From JBNKEI01 sp050288705 (GTDB lineage: Bacteria > Myxococcota > Myxococcia > Myxococcales > UBA5297), in assembly GCA_050288705.1 (NCBI GenBank), contig JBNKEI010000138.1:1-15789 (forward strand): a stretch of 15,789 nucleotides of DNA, written 5' to 3'. This document shows, one piece after another, positions 6,975 through 14,026 of the stretch (the first letter of the stretch is position 1; every line of letters starts with the position of its first letter). The position numbers and the translations under genes are program-made. Under the pieces are notes generated by a model. The model was given only the letters and a program-made list of their open reading frames with translations, did not search any database and was not told the DNA's origin.

Positions 6975-8690
6975 TTAGTAGGTGCGTTCGACTGGCTTCC
7001 AAGTATTAATGGTTACGGGCTTGGTTTCAAAACGAGGTTCGTTTTCACCAGCGAACGCTAAAGTATGCTTTAGCCAGCGTTTATCGTCTCGATTGGGAAA
7101 GTCTACACGTGCATGAGCTCCTCGTGACTCTTCCCGAAGAATGGCTCCGCCTACGGTAATTTCCGCCAAATCTAGTAAGTTTTCTAGTTCAAAGGCATGA
7201 GACAGGTTGGAATTATAAACTTTGCTTTTATCTAATACCGGAGCGTGTTGCAGGCGAGTGCGCAACTGGCGGATGATTAGTAGAGCCTTTTTCAGAGAAT
7301 CACCTTCCCGGAAGACGCCCGCGTGTTTGTCCATAGTGGTACGCAATTCGTGCTTTATGGCGTAGAGGTTTTCATTGCCTGAACGGTTGGCAGTACGTTC
7401 AATATGCTGCATTCCTTGCTCAAGGCGGGTTGGCGAGGGCTGGGCAATGGGAAGCTGGCTGTAGGTTTGGGCAATCTGGTGTCCGCAAATAGCCCCCCAA
7501 ACCAGGCACTCGCCAGTAGAATTGGAGCCTAGCCGGTTGGCGCCATGCAATGAGCTGCAAGCGGCTTCTCCGGCTACCCAAATTCCAGGAATTCTGGTAG
7601 CTCCATCGATATTGCATTCAATACCCCCCATGGAATAATGGGCTACGGGACGAACGGGGATGGGGTTAAGCGCCGGATCAATTCCCAAAAATTTCATACA
7701 TACTTCCCGTATTAGGGGAAGTCGGCAATGAATAGTTTCTGCTCCTAAATGCGTTAAATCCAAATGCACATAATCCAGTCCTTCAGGATGAGCAAATCCT
7801 CGGCCCTGCAAAATCTCGGTCATTTCTGCCCGGGAAACCATGTCGCGGGGGGCTAATTCTATTTTGGAAGGCGCATATTTTTGCATAAACCGCTCACCCT
7901 GAGCATTTCGCAAATATCCTCCTTCGCCTCGACAAGCTTCGGTCATTAAAATTCCCGATGGAACCAAACCAGTGGGATGAAATTGAAGAAACTCCATGTC
8001 TTCCAGAGGTAGTCCCGCCCGGTAAGCCAAAGCCATGCCGTCGCCAGAAACAGTTTGCGAATAGGTGGTGAAGCCGTAGAGAGTGCCTGACCCTCCAGTG
8101 GCAATCAGTAAGGCCCGTGCTTGAAAAAGTACGGTCTTGCCGGTGGTAGCATCAATTCCCAAAAGGCCCCGAAACTGCCCTTCTTCAATAATTAAATCAG
8201 TAATAAAACATTCATCGTATCGAGAAAAGCAGTGGTACTTTACTAAGGTATCGTACAAAGTTTGCATTTCGAAAAAACCAGTTTTATCCGAGGCAAGAGT
8301 AGCCCGGGGGTAAGAATGCCCCCCAAAAGGCCTTTGGGCTATTCTTCCATTTTGGTCGCGGGTCCAGGGAATTCCCCAGTGATCGAGCTGAAAAATTTCT
8401 TTGGGTATGGCTTGTACAAAGCGCCAAACCACATCTTGATCTGCCAAAAAATCTGAGCCTTTGATGGTGTCCCAAGCATGAAGCTCTATGGAATCGCCTT
8501 CTTCCCGACGCAGTACGGCGGCGGTTCCTCCTTCGGCGCACACTGAATGAGCTCGCATAAGCTGAACTTTTGATATTACCCCGATGCTGATTTTTCCTTC
8601 TAGCTGTCGGGATATTTCTACCGCGGCGCGAAGACCAGCTAATCCCGCTCCCAAAATCAACACGTCGTGTTGTACTCGTTCTGTGATCAT
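6975..8690 (-). CDS. sdhA: Succinate dehydrogenase/fumarate reductase flavoprotein subunit
   Basis: This 571-aa protein oxidises succinate to fumarate (or the reverse) on covalent FAD. Visible landmarks, in order: the dinucleotide-binding GAGLAGLRAA (14-23); RAHSVCAEGG (46-55), whose H48 is the expected covalent FAD attachment; LQFHPTG (235-241); TEACRGEGG (250-258); the PRDMVSRA catalytic-arginine segment (281-288); PVAHYSMGGI (348-357), containing the active-site His; and HGANRLGSNS (382-391). The C-terminal SRGAHARVDFP (522-532) is also typical. AGGAA precedes the ATG by 8 nt. It is the first recognisable gene of the operon, 40 nt after the unknown 240-aa gene. Length and residues are all normal, so the enzyme should be active. 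Confidence 0.97.
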   Translation of the reverse strand: MITERVQHDVLILGAGLAGLRAAVEISRQLEGKISIGVISKVQLMRAHSVCAEGGTAAVLRREEGDSIELHAWDTIKGSDFLADQDVVWRFVQAIPKEIFQLDHWGIPWTRDQNGRIAQRPFGGHSYPRATLASDKTGFFEMQTLYDTLVKYHCFSRYDECFITDLIIEEGQFRGLLGIDATTGKTVLFQARALLIATGGSGTLYGFTTYSQTVSGDGMALAYRAGLPLEDMEFLQFHPTGLVPSGILMTEACRGEGGYLRNAQGERFMQKYAPSKIELAPRDMVSRAEMTEILQGRGFAHPEGLDYVHLDLTHLGAETIHCRLPLIREVCMKFLGIDPALNPIPVRPVAHYSMGGIECNIDGATRIPGIWVAGEAACSSLHGANRLGSNSTGECLVWGAICGHQIAQTYSQLPIAQPSPTRLEQGMQHIERTANRSGNENLYAIKHELRTTMDKHAGVFREGDSLKKALLIIRQLRTRLQHAPVLDKSKVYNSNLSHAFELENLLDLAEITVGGAILREESRGAHARVDFPNRDDKRWLKHTLAFAGENEPRFETKPVTINTWKPVERTY

Positions 8691-8730
8691 CTAATGAGTT
8701 CCTCGGATGAAAGCATAATGTTTTGAGTTT

Positions 8731-9453
8731 TCATGAAGGGGTGATTTCACTATTTGCTCGGGAACGTTTTCTTGGCTTGCAATTAAGATTGGTGTCTTCA
8801 AACATTCCCGGTAAAGGCAGTAGCGCGGCCTCCGCAAGCAGTCGTACCTGTTGAAGAACTAGCTCCAATCGAGTGGCAAAATCAATCAGTTCATTGCGAA
8901 GCTCTGCTAGTTGCAGAGTACTATTCTCCGGACAATCAAAAGCCAAATTCCATTGCAGAAAATGAGTGGCGATTTCTTCTATTATGGGAATGGTGAATTG
9001 ATAGATCTGAAGCGCTAGCATACGACTTACGTAGGCGGAATTTCGCCTACGTTCAAATTCTTGTTGGTAATCGCGAACTCCCTGGGGATTGGCGCGGCGA
9101 AGAGGAGCTAGTTTGACGCAAGGAAATAGTGCTTCCACAATAGGGTCACGGGCGCGAGTGTGGGAAGCGAATCCGGCCAACAGCTTTTCCAAGGCGTCAA
9201 CCCACTTTCCTTGAAATAGGGTCACGTACTCTGCTCTTAGTTCGCTTAGCTCGGGAAGCCAACGTGCCCGTTCAAGTACGTTGGCTGCAGGTTCGCAAGA
9301 TGCTTGCAACTTATCGCAAGCCATGGTTATCCAGCTCTTTTCCGAGACAAGCCCTGGTTTTTGCGCTAGTTCAGAACAGGCAAGCGCTAATCGCTGGGTG
9401 TAAGTCTGAGCAAACCGAATGAAATCGTACGATTCCAACGTAGAAGAAGGCAT
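8731..9453 (-). CDS. Unknown helical protein leading the sdh operon
   Basis: This 240-aa protein has no family I recognise. It appears almost entirely alpha-helical and cytoplasmic, with no signal peptide and no transmembrane segment. Residues 119-150 form a charged, Arg/Gln-rich stretch (QGVRDYQQEFERRRNSAYVS) followed by a helical core ending near residue 215, then a basic tail (KPRKRSR). It ends 40 nt before sdhA in the same orientation, so cotranscription with sdhACDB is likely. A role in assembly or regulation of the complex is possible but only by position. It does not resemble the small flavinylation factor SdhE (about 90 aa). The ATG at 9453 has no obvious Shine-Dalgarno, and no alternative in-frame ATG occurs before residue 44. 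Confidence 0.75.
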   Translation of the reverse strand: MPSSTLESYDFIRFAQTYTQRLALACSELAQKPGLVSEKSWITMACDKLQASCEPAANVLERARWLPELSELRAEYVTLFQGKWVDALEKLLAGFASHTRARDPIVEALFPCVKLAPLRRANPQGVRDYQQEFERRRNSAYVSRMLALQIYQFTIPIIEEIATHFLQWNLAFDCPENSTLQLAELRNELIDFATRLELVLQQVRLLAEAALLPLPGMFEDTNLNCKPRKRSRANSEITPS

Positions 9454-9469
9454 GGAACAAAAAATCTGT

Positions 9470-9475
9470 AGTATA
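9470..9475 (-). promoter_or_regulatory. Candidate -10 box for the sdh operon
   Basis: On the minus strand TATACT (9475 down to 9470) is a good -10 match 16 nt before the ATG at 9453. The -35 at 17 bp spacing (TAGTAA) matches only half of TTGACA. The predicted leader would be about 10 nt, nearly leaderless, which agrees with the missing Shine-Dalgarno. Confidence 0.35.
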
Positions 9476-9557
9476 GCTGTTTACCGAAGTATTTACTAGC
9501 GGTTTTAGCATTGTTTGTACTGCCAGCAAAAGATGAAGCAACCGGCCATGGGAAGCT

Positions 9558-9563
9558 TATAAT
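9558..9563 (+). promoter_or_regulatory. Candidate -10 box for the DUF6178 gene
   Basis: A perfect TATAAT lies 34 nt upstream of the ATG at 9598. No good -35 is present at 16-18 bp, so it may depend on an activator or be fortuitous. The 144-nt gap between the divergent genes must hold promoters for both directions. Confidence 0.35.
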
Positions 9564-9597
9564 TATTTAGAGTGTAATTTCCCGGGAAAGAAGAAAG

Positions 9598-11310
9598 ATG
9601 GACAAGACAGTAAAAACCGATCGCAAGTTAGAATATAGAAAAAAAGTGGCCGTAGCATTTACCGAGCTTACCCATAGTTTGGCGCTAAAGTCAGCCAAGG
9701 AGCGATTCGATAAGTTAATTGCTAGCGAACATGGCGCCGTGCTGGTTCCTTTGTTGCACGCGGAAGACCTTTATCTCACCATTAAGGAAGTAGGGTTGTC
9801 GGACGCCTTGGAATTAGTGCGACTGGCCAGTCCCGATCAGTTTCGCGCTTTCGTGGATTTAGATGCTTGGAAGCGCGATAGCTTTTTGCCTTCGGTTCTC
9901 TTGTCGTGGATTCGAGCGGCAGGTACTGATGAAAAGGAAGAGCGTTTTCGTGGAAAGCTGCGCCATTTAGATATTGAAGTCTTGAAATTAGCATTGCGCA
10001 GCACGGTTATTGTTCACGAGGTGGCTGAGGGTCAAGATCCCTATATTGAGGGAACCGCTTTTCGTTCTCCTGAGGGAAAGTATGTGCTGGATATAACGGT
10101 AGAAGGAGCCGACTACCTAGGGATTAAGAGATTGCTAGACGAATTATATGCTGAGGATCCGTTCAAAGCAGCACGGTTATTAGAGGCTATACGCTGGGAG
10201 GTTCCTTCAGAGCTAGAAGAAACTGCTTTTCGCTGGCGATCGGCGCGTATGGAGGATTTGGGATTTCCTGCGCTTTCGGAAGCGCTTTCTTATTACTCGT
10301 ATATTGATCCTAATAAAGAGCTGGTGGTTTTGGAAAGCGAACCATGGGTTCCGAAAGGCCGTTTTCTTTCCCGATGGGAACCGGGAAATCTTTTTTTAGA
10401 CCAAGTGTGGCAAACGATTTCTTTTTCCAAGCGATTAATTGTAGAGCAGCAAATGCTATTATTACTCAATGCGGTTATGGTAGCAGAATCAATTGATTCC
10501 GGGGATTCAGCGCAGGTGCGCAGAGCAGTGTCTTCAGCTCGCGATACGCTTTCTTTAGGTTTGGAGCATGTTTCCGGTCGAGACGTATTGCACGGAGCTC
10601 AATTATTATATACTTGCGCTATAAAGCGGTTATTTCAAATTGGGGTAAGCCTTGGATTAAAAATGAAGTTTCGCGCTGATCGTTTAATGCGCACGGGAAA
10701 AATTTCTTTACATAAAACTTCGGCAGCTACTTTACTTGATTCTCCTCTGGCGGAAGTAATGGCGGCTTTACGCAGGAAAAAGCCATTATTTCCAGAAGTT
10801 CTAGATCATGAAGACGCGCTGGATAAAAAAAGGCCATTTCGGCAGCTCGAAGATTTAGCTCGGGTGGAAGCAGCTTTAGAGAATGCGGAAAAAATTGCCG
10901 CGGCAATGGAATTTTGGGGGTTTTCATCGGAGCGCTTTGCCGAGGTTATTATTGCTAGCGAAGGAAGTTTAAATAGCGGAGAAATTACTTTTTCTAAACT
11001 ATTTTTAACTGCTTTGGCGCGAGTTGCAGTAGGGGAAAAATTTGATTTTGTTCCTTTTCCTCTGTCAAAAAGCTCTCAGTTTACTACCGTCGCTTTAGAA
11101 ACGGATTCGCCGGAAGGAATAAAGCTTTCCCGGCTTTTGGAGTCGTTGGCCGAAAACCATTGCCCAGCCAAAGAAGGCAATAGCTGGCAGAGAGAATGGG
11201 TTAGAAAAAGTTTGCAGAAGTTTATTGAAAAAGTGAGGGCTTATTATGCCGCACATCACTCCGGGGAAAAACTGCTTCCCCAGGTGCTGATTGTTGATGA
11301 AAAGAATTGA
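9598..11310 (+). CDS. DUF6178 family protein, function unknown
   Basis: This 570-aa protein is recognised from the family hallmark at residues 183-238, a region reading EDPFKAARLLEAIRWEVPSE and then FRWRSARMEDLGFPALSEAL. From recollection, DUF6178 proteins are mostly from deltaproteobacterial genomes and have no assigned activity. The protein is soluble and helical, with no signal peptide. The N-terminal 110 residues are reminiscent of helical-repeat scaffolds (HAEDLYLTIKEVG, SPDQFRAFVDLDAWK at 79-93). The ATG follows the purine-rich GGGAAAGAAGAAAG. It is transcribed divergently from the sdh operon and has no downstream partner on its strand. The hairpin at 11328-11347 may end its transcript. 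Codon use looks ordinary next to the sdh genes. Confidence 0.8.
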   Translation: MDKTVKTDRKLEYRKKVAVAFTELTHSLALKSAKERFDKLIASEHGAVLVPLLHAEDLYLTIKEVGLSDALELVRLASPDQFRAFVDLDAWKRDSFLPSVLLSWIRAAGTDEKEERFRGKLRHLDIEVLKLALRSTVIVHEVAEGQDPYIEGTAFRSPEGKYVLDITVEGADYLGIKRLLDELYAEDPFKAARLLEAIRWEVPSELEETAFRWRSARMEDLGFPALSEALSYYSYIDPNKELVVLESEPWVPKGRFLSRWEPGNLFLDQVWQTISFSKRLIVEQQMLLLLNAVMVAESIDSGDSAQVRRAVSSARDTLSLGLEHVSGRDVLHGAQLLYTCAIKRLFQIGVSLGLKMKFRADRLMRTGKISLHKTSAATLLDSPLAEVMAALRRKKPLFPEVLDHEDALDKKRPFRQLEDLARVEAALENAEKIAAAMEFWGFSSERFAEVIIASEGSLNSGEITFSKLFLTALARVAVGEKFDFVPFPLSKSSQFTTVALETDSPEGIKLSRLLESLAENHCPAKEGNSWQREWVRKSLQKFIEKVRAYYAAHHSGEKLLPQVLIVDEKN

Positions 11311-11327
11311 TCCAGATGCTTGGCAAA

Positions 11328-11347
11328 CCCCGTCCTTTAGGGCGGGG
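11328..11347 (+). repeat. Subterminal hairpin resembling an IS200/IS605 (TnpB-type) right end
   Basis: CCCCGTCC (11328-11335) pairs with GGGCGGGG (11340-11347) around TTTA, with a single G-T wobble. Hairpins with a CTTTAG centre, preceded by AA and followed by GGAnnGATA, are the usual subterminal structures at right ends of IS200/IS605 elements, and they form the 3' part of TnpB guide RNAs. No tnpA or tnpB is present, since the sequence just upstream is an intact DUF6178 gene. It is therefore an isolated end, or a hairpin reused as the 3' terminator of that gene (18 nt past its stop, no U-tract). Confidence 0.45.
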
Positions 11348-11360
11348 AAGGATAGAGCGA

Positions 11361-11523
11361 GGAGCCAAAGGCTCCGATTTCCGATATGGAAAATAAGAGC
11401 TGGTTGGCAATATTAATTTGCGAATAGATTCTGCTTCGGGAAGAAGCAATCGTTTTGCTTCCAAGAGAAGATCCGTTAAAAACGGCGCGCCTTCTCCGCC
11501 CCACCAAGCTCGCTTTGGTGGGG
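11361..11523. repeat. Cluster of five short palindromes in the DUF6178/peptidase spacer
   Basis: Perfect inverted repeats follow one another. GGAGCC/GGCTCC is at 11361-11375 with loop AAA. TGCTTC/GAAGCA is at 11432-11448 and GAAGCAA/TTGCTTC at 11443-11461; these two share one arm. CCGTT/AACGG is at 11473-11485. CCCCACCAA/TTGGTGGGG is at 11499-11523. The last could end transcription from either side, though no run of T follows. The spacer 11311-11560 has no convincing gene. It may be a structured RNA or the remains of mobile-element ends. Confidence 0.5.
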
Positions 11524-11560
11524 CCTGCGGCGCGTCCATTGGGTCGCTGTGAACCACAGG

Positions 11561-12400
11561 CTAACCAGACAATTGATGCTGAAATGCATCCTGCTCAAAA
11601 CTGCATCCTTCGTATCCGCAACTATTGATTTCATTGATGTATGCCGTCAGAAATGCTTCCATCGATCCCAAGTCTTCGTTTTGTTTCACGTGACGTAGTT
11701 CGTGCGAGAGCGCAACGGCAAAAGGAATATTGAGTCCAGACTTGATATAGATGCTGTGGCCAAAGGTAAGCCCGTTAAGGCGCATCCCGTTTTGGTCCAT
11801 CATGCCGAACTGTTGCATTGCGATTACCACTGCTAGATTTGTGGGCTTGGGTATGTCGCCGATTACCACCCGTACGCGATCCAAATCTCTGACGCCCATC
11901 TGGCGTGCAATCTCTCGTTGTTGCTCGCTGAGTCTGGAGCCAATTCCATAGGCGCGTGTATCCATTGCTTTGCCCCACTTGATCGCTCCGCGGACTGCTT
12001 GCTTAAGCAAGCTATCATCAACCAAATTGGTCCGTAGCGGAGATGATGGGTTTCTCTGCGCTTTGCCTGAACCTGGCGAGTAATGTCTGTTCGCTTGGCT
12101 CTGTGTTCCGAGTTGCTCGCTGAGTCTGGAGCCAGCTCCATAGGCGCGTGTATTCATTGCCTTGCCCCACTTGATCGCTCCGCGGACGGCTTGCTTAAGC
12201 ATGCTATCATCAAACAAATTGGTCCGTAGCGAGGATGATGGGCTTATTTGCGCCTTGCCTGAACCTAGCGAGTAATGTCTGTTCGCTTGGCTCTGTGTTC
12301 CAGGCGAATTTTTTTGTCCAATCAATTCTTGTCGAATTTCGCGCTTCTTAGGAAGTCCTATATTTTTACTATAATTATGTTTATTATGTATTGGATTCAT
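11561..12400 (-). CDS. Putative zinc metallopeptidase (HExxH, DUF4157-like) with duplicated N-terminal module
   Basis: This is a 279-aa protein. Residues 1-33 are polar and Asn/Lys-rich (MNPIHNKHNYSKN), encoded by AT-rich DNA. Residues 34-97 and 98-161 are a tandem duplication. Residues 165-279 form the putative catalytic domain: DRVRVVIGDIPKP (174-186), LTFGHSIYIKSGL (211-223), the HELRH motif at 233-237 with zinc-binding H233/H237 and catalytic E234, and GYEGCSFEQDAF (262-273), where E269 is the expected third ligand. This layout matches DUF4157-like peptidase domains (HELxHVxQ, then GY...E.eA), some of which accompany contractile injection systems or toxins. No classical signal peptide is seen. 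The ATG has no clear Shine-Dalgarno. Its neighbours are unrelated, consistent with an accessory gene. The substrate is unknown. Confidence 0.65.
   Translation of the reverse strand: MNPIHNKHNYSKNIGLPKKREIRQELIGQKNSPGTQSQANRHYSLGSGKAQISPSSSLRTNLFDDSMLKQAVRGAIKWGKAMNTRAYGAGSRLSEQLGTQSQANRHYSPGSGKAQRNPSSPLRTNLVDDSLLKQAVRGAIKWGKAMDTRAYGIGSRLSEQQREIARQMGVRDLDRVRVVIGDIPKPTNLAVVIAMQQFGMMDQNGMRLNGLTFGHSIYIKSGLNIPFAVALSHELRHVKQNEDLGSMEAFLTAYINEINSCGYEGCSFEQDAFQHQLSG
11918..12301 (-). repeat. Tandem duplication of a 64-codon (192-bp) module
   Basis: Copy 1 spans 12301-12110 (residues 34-97) and copy 2 spans 12109-11918 (residues 98-161). The copies agree at 55 of 64 residues by my count, both running from GTQSQANRHYS to GSRLSEQ. 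The period is exactly 192 bp with no gap, so it preserves frame. Shared blocks include LKQAVRGAIKWGKAM, an amphipathic helix. The duplication is recent enough for near identity at DNA level. Confidence 0.9.
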
Positions 12401-12481
12401 TTTAAGATAGCTCGTTCGATGTAGTATCCATGTCGTTATCAGATGTTATCATGATGTCGATGAATTTGTTTTGGCAGCGTT

Positions 12482-12550
12482 ACCATCTGGCTCGCCGCGT
12501 CATAGCCTAGCTTCTGCCCAAGGGACGGGCCGAAAGTCTCATCAGATGGT
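12482..12550. other. Candidate structured element (three-way junction) in the peptidase/cobO spacer
   Basis: An 8-bp perfect closing stem, ACCATCTG (12482-12489) with CAGATGGT (12543-12550), encloses two smaller stem-loops. These are GGCT/AGCC (12489-12492 with 12504-12507), whose first G overlaps the closing stem, and GCCC/GGGC (12516-12519 with 12527-12530), extended by CTT/AAG (12511-12513 with 12534-12536). The rest of the 258-base spacer 12401-12658 shows no gene. It matches no ribozyme or riboswitch I can name. It could be a non-coding RNA, a leader of the peptidase gene, or chance. Confidence 0.3.
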
Positions 12551-12658
12551 CAATGGTTTTGCTTTGAGAACCGAGAGTGCCAAAAGGTTTAATATCCATT
12601 CAACCAGCCTTCCTAATTGAGTTTAGTTTTTTCCAATTCCGCAAATCATCTGCTTTGG

Positions 12659-13186
12659 TTACCATTCAACCCCTTTTTCCGCAGCACGTTTTTGCTCTAT
12701 TGCGTGCTTAATACAAGTCATTTCGGTAACAGTGTCGGCCATTTCTATTAACTGAGAAGGGGCATTTCGTCCGGTTAGAACCAAACAGAGCTGTGGATGA
12801 GATTGTTTGATGGCGGTGATTACTTTTTCTACTTGCAGAAGACCTAAAGAAATTACCCCACAAATTTCATCTAAAATGACTAATTGCAGTTGTGGACTTT
12901 TAAGTGCGAGGGTTGCCTGCAGTAGGCCTCTTTCGGCTGCTTCTTTATGGCGATGATAAGAAGGGTGACTGGCAGGGGGTACGAAACCGAGCCCCACCTG
13001 AACAATTTCTGCGCCAGTCATTTCAGAGAAAAGAGCAATCTCTCCGGTAGTGGAGTCGTTTTTCAAGAACTGAAAGATGTGAACTCGTTGGCCATGTCCA
13101 AGTGAGCGCATAGCCATACCCAAAGCGGCAGTGGTTTTTCCTTTTCCGTTTCCGGTGAAAACTAATAGGCGTCGAGGTGCATTCAT
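12659..13186 (-). CDS. cobO: Cob(I)yrinic acid a,c-diamide adenosyltransferase (CobO/BtuR/CobA type)
   Basis: The enzyme transfers the 5'-deoxyadenosyl group of ATP to the cobalt of corrinoids, making the adenosylcobalamin form used by radical mutases. Landmarks, counted from a TTG at 13201: P-loop GNGKGKTTAA (17-26), Walker-B-like VILDEI (107-112), LTGRNAPSQLIEMADTVTEM (142-161), then KHAIEQKRAAEKGVEW at the C-terminus, all standard for this family. I chose the ATG at 13186 (175 aa). The upstream TTG at 13201 has its AGGAG touching the start codon, too close to use, whereas AGGAG is about 15 nt from the ATG. No corrin-ring genes lie nearby, which suggests salvage or a dispersed pathway. I see no cobalamin riboswitch in the 186-nt upstream gap. 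Confidence 0.93.
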   Translation of the reverse strand: MNAPRRLLVFTGNGKGKTTAALGMAMRSLGHGQRVHIFQFLKNDSTTGEIALFSEMTGAEIVQVGLGFVPPASHPSYHRHKEAAERGLLQATLALKSPQLQLVILDEICGVISLGLLQVEKVITAIKQSHPQLCLVLTGRNAPSQLIEMADTVTEMTCIKHAIEQKRAAEKGVEW

Positions 13187-13278
13187 TGTAAAAGACTTCA
13201 ACTCCTATCATGTCTTGGTTGTCTATTCAAAAAAAAATGGTCCGTTTTTGTGCCCGATCGCTCGGTGCTCCTGGGAGT

Positions 13279-13307
13279 CATGCCTTCGGGTAGAAATTGG
13301 AAGCATG
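13279..13307. promoter_or_regulatory. Imperfect hairpin in the cobO/HAD divergent spacer
   Basis: CATGC-C-TTC (13279-13287) can pair with GAA-GCATG (13300-13307), giving 8 base pairs with one bulged C and a 12-nt loop. It lies in the only non-coding region that must serve both cobO and the HAD gene, so it could be an operator or a leader structure. It does not match the cobalamin riboswitch core. Confidence 0.2.
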
Positions 13308-13372
13308 TAGGTTGCTTTTAGTGGAATCTTGTTTTACGGTCGAAGCCTGATTGGTACAGGAGAGATGGAATT

Positions 13373-14026
13373 ATGAAGCCATTCGCATTTGTTTCCGATT
13401 TTGATAACACCCTTACTCACAAAGATTTTTATCATATTGTAATTGATAAATACTTAGGCCAGGCGGGAAAAGATTTGTACGCAGACTGGAAAAGAACCAG
13501 AAAGATAAATGTCGAATTTCTCAATCTTATTTTTTCGTCATTAAAAAAAACTGAAAACGAGATTCGGGAAGAAATTCTAGCGATTCCGTTTGATAAAAAA
13601 TCAATAGATTTGGTAAGAAAAATTCAGGGGCAAGGCGGGGACTTTTTTGTAGTGAGCGCGGGAACTTCTTATTATATTAAAATTTTGTTTGAACATTTGA
13701 AAATAAGCGACGTTCAAATAATATCCATGGAAGGGGCTTATAAAGACGGAGGTATTCATATTACGCCCGACGTGAATAGCCCTTTTTATTCCGAGGTCTT
13801 TGGCATTGATAAAGGCAAGGTATTGCAAGACGTGAAAAAAAGATATACGCGGGTTTATTTCGCGGGAGACAGCGAACCTGATTTGGGAGCAGCAAGAAAT
13901 GCTGATGTAGTTTTTGCTAAAGGTGAGTTGTCAGAGTTAATGGAAAATGAAGGCTTGCCTTTTGTTCCTTATCACGACTACGGGGATATTGAGCTTTGGG
14001 CTGCTCAAAGGGGATGGAAGTTATGA
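13373..14026 (+). CDS. HAD superfamily (MtnX/phosphoserine phosphatase-like, subfamily IB) phosphatase
   Basis: This 217-aa phosphomonoesterase has all four HAD motifs. The DFDNTLT nucleophile motif is at D9-T15 (D9 nucleophile, D11 acid-base). Motif II is Ser95 in FFVVSAGTS, motif III is Lys148, and motif IV is GDSEPDLGAARNAD (165-178) with metal-binding D166 and D170. A four-helix C1-type cap is expected at about 16-75. AGGAG (13358-13362) lies 10 nt before the ATG. Its TGA overlaps the ATG of the next gene (ATGA), so the two products are translationally coupled and probably act on related metabolites. MtnX homologs dephosphorylate a methionine-salvage intermediate, but no other salvage gene is here. 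A three-carbon phosphate substrate is more likely from context. Base composition is low in GC. Confidence 0.85.
   Translation: MKPFAFVSDFDNTLTHKDFYHIVIDKYLGQAGKDLYADWKRTRKINVEFLNLIFSSLKKTENEIREEILAIPFDKKSIDLVRKIQGQGGDFFVVSAGTSYYIKILFEHLKISDVQIISMEGAYKDGGIHITPDVNSPFYSEVFGIDKGKVLQDVKKRYTRVYFAGDSEPDLGAARNADVVFAKGELSELMENEGLPFVPYHDYGDIELWAAQRGWKL

Noticed and set aside
11222..11557. Minus-strand frame across the DUF6178 3' end and spacer
   Set aside because: It overlaps a real gene, consists largely of palindrome translations and has no recognisable features.
12520..12550. Hammerhead-ribozyme-like CTGATGAG and CGAAA
   Set aside because: CTGATGAG reads on the minus strand but CGAAA only on the plus strand, so the catalytic core cannot form in a single RNA.
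13187..13372. Cobalamin riboswitch upstream of cobO
   Set aside because: The gap is short, and I do not find the conserved B12-box or core motifs on the minus strand, only an imperfect hairpin.
13996..14022. TTG start at 13996 for egsA
   Set aside because: It lies inside the phosphatase gene without a good ribosome site. The ATG at 14023 makes a classic ATGA overlap and fits the family N-terminus.
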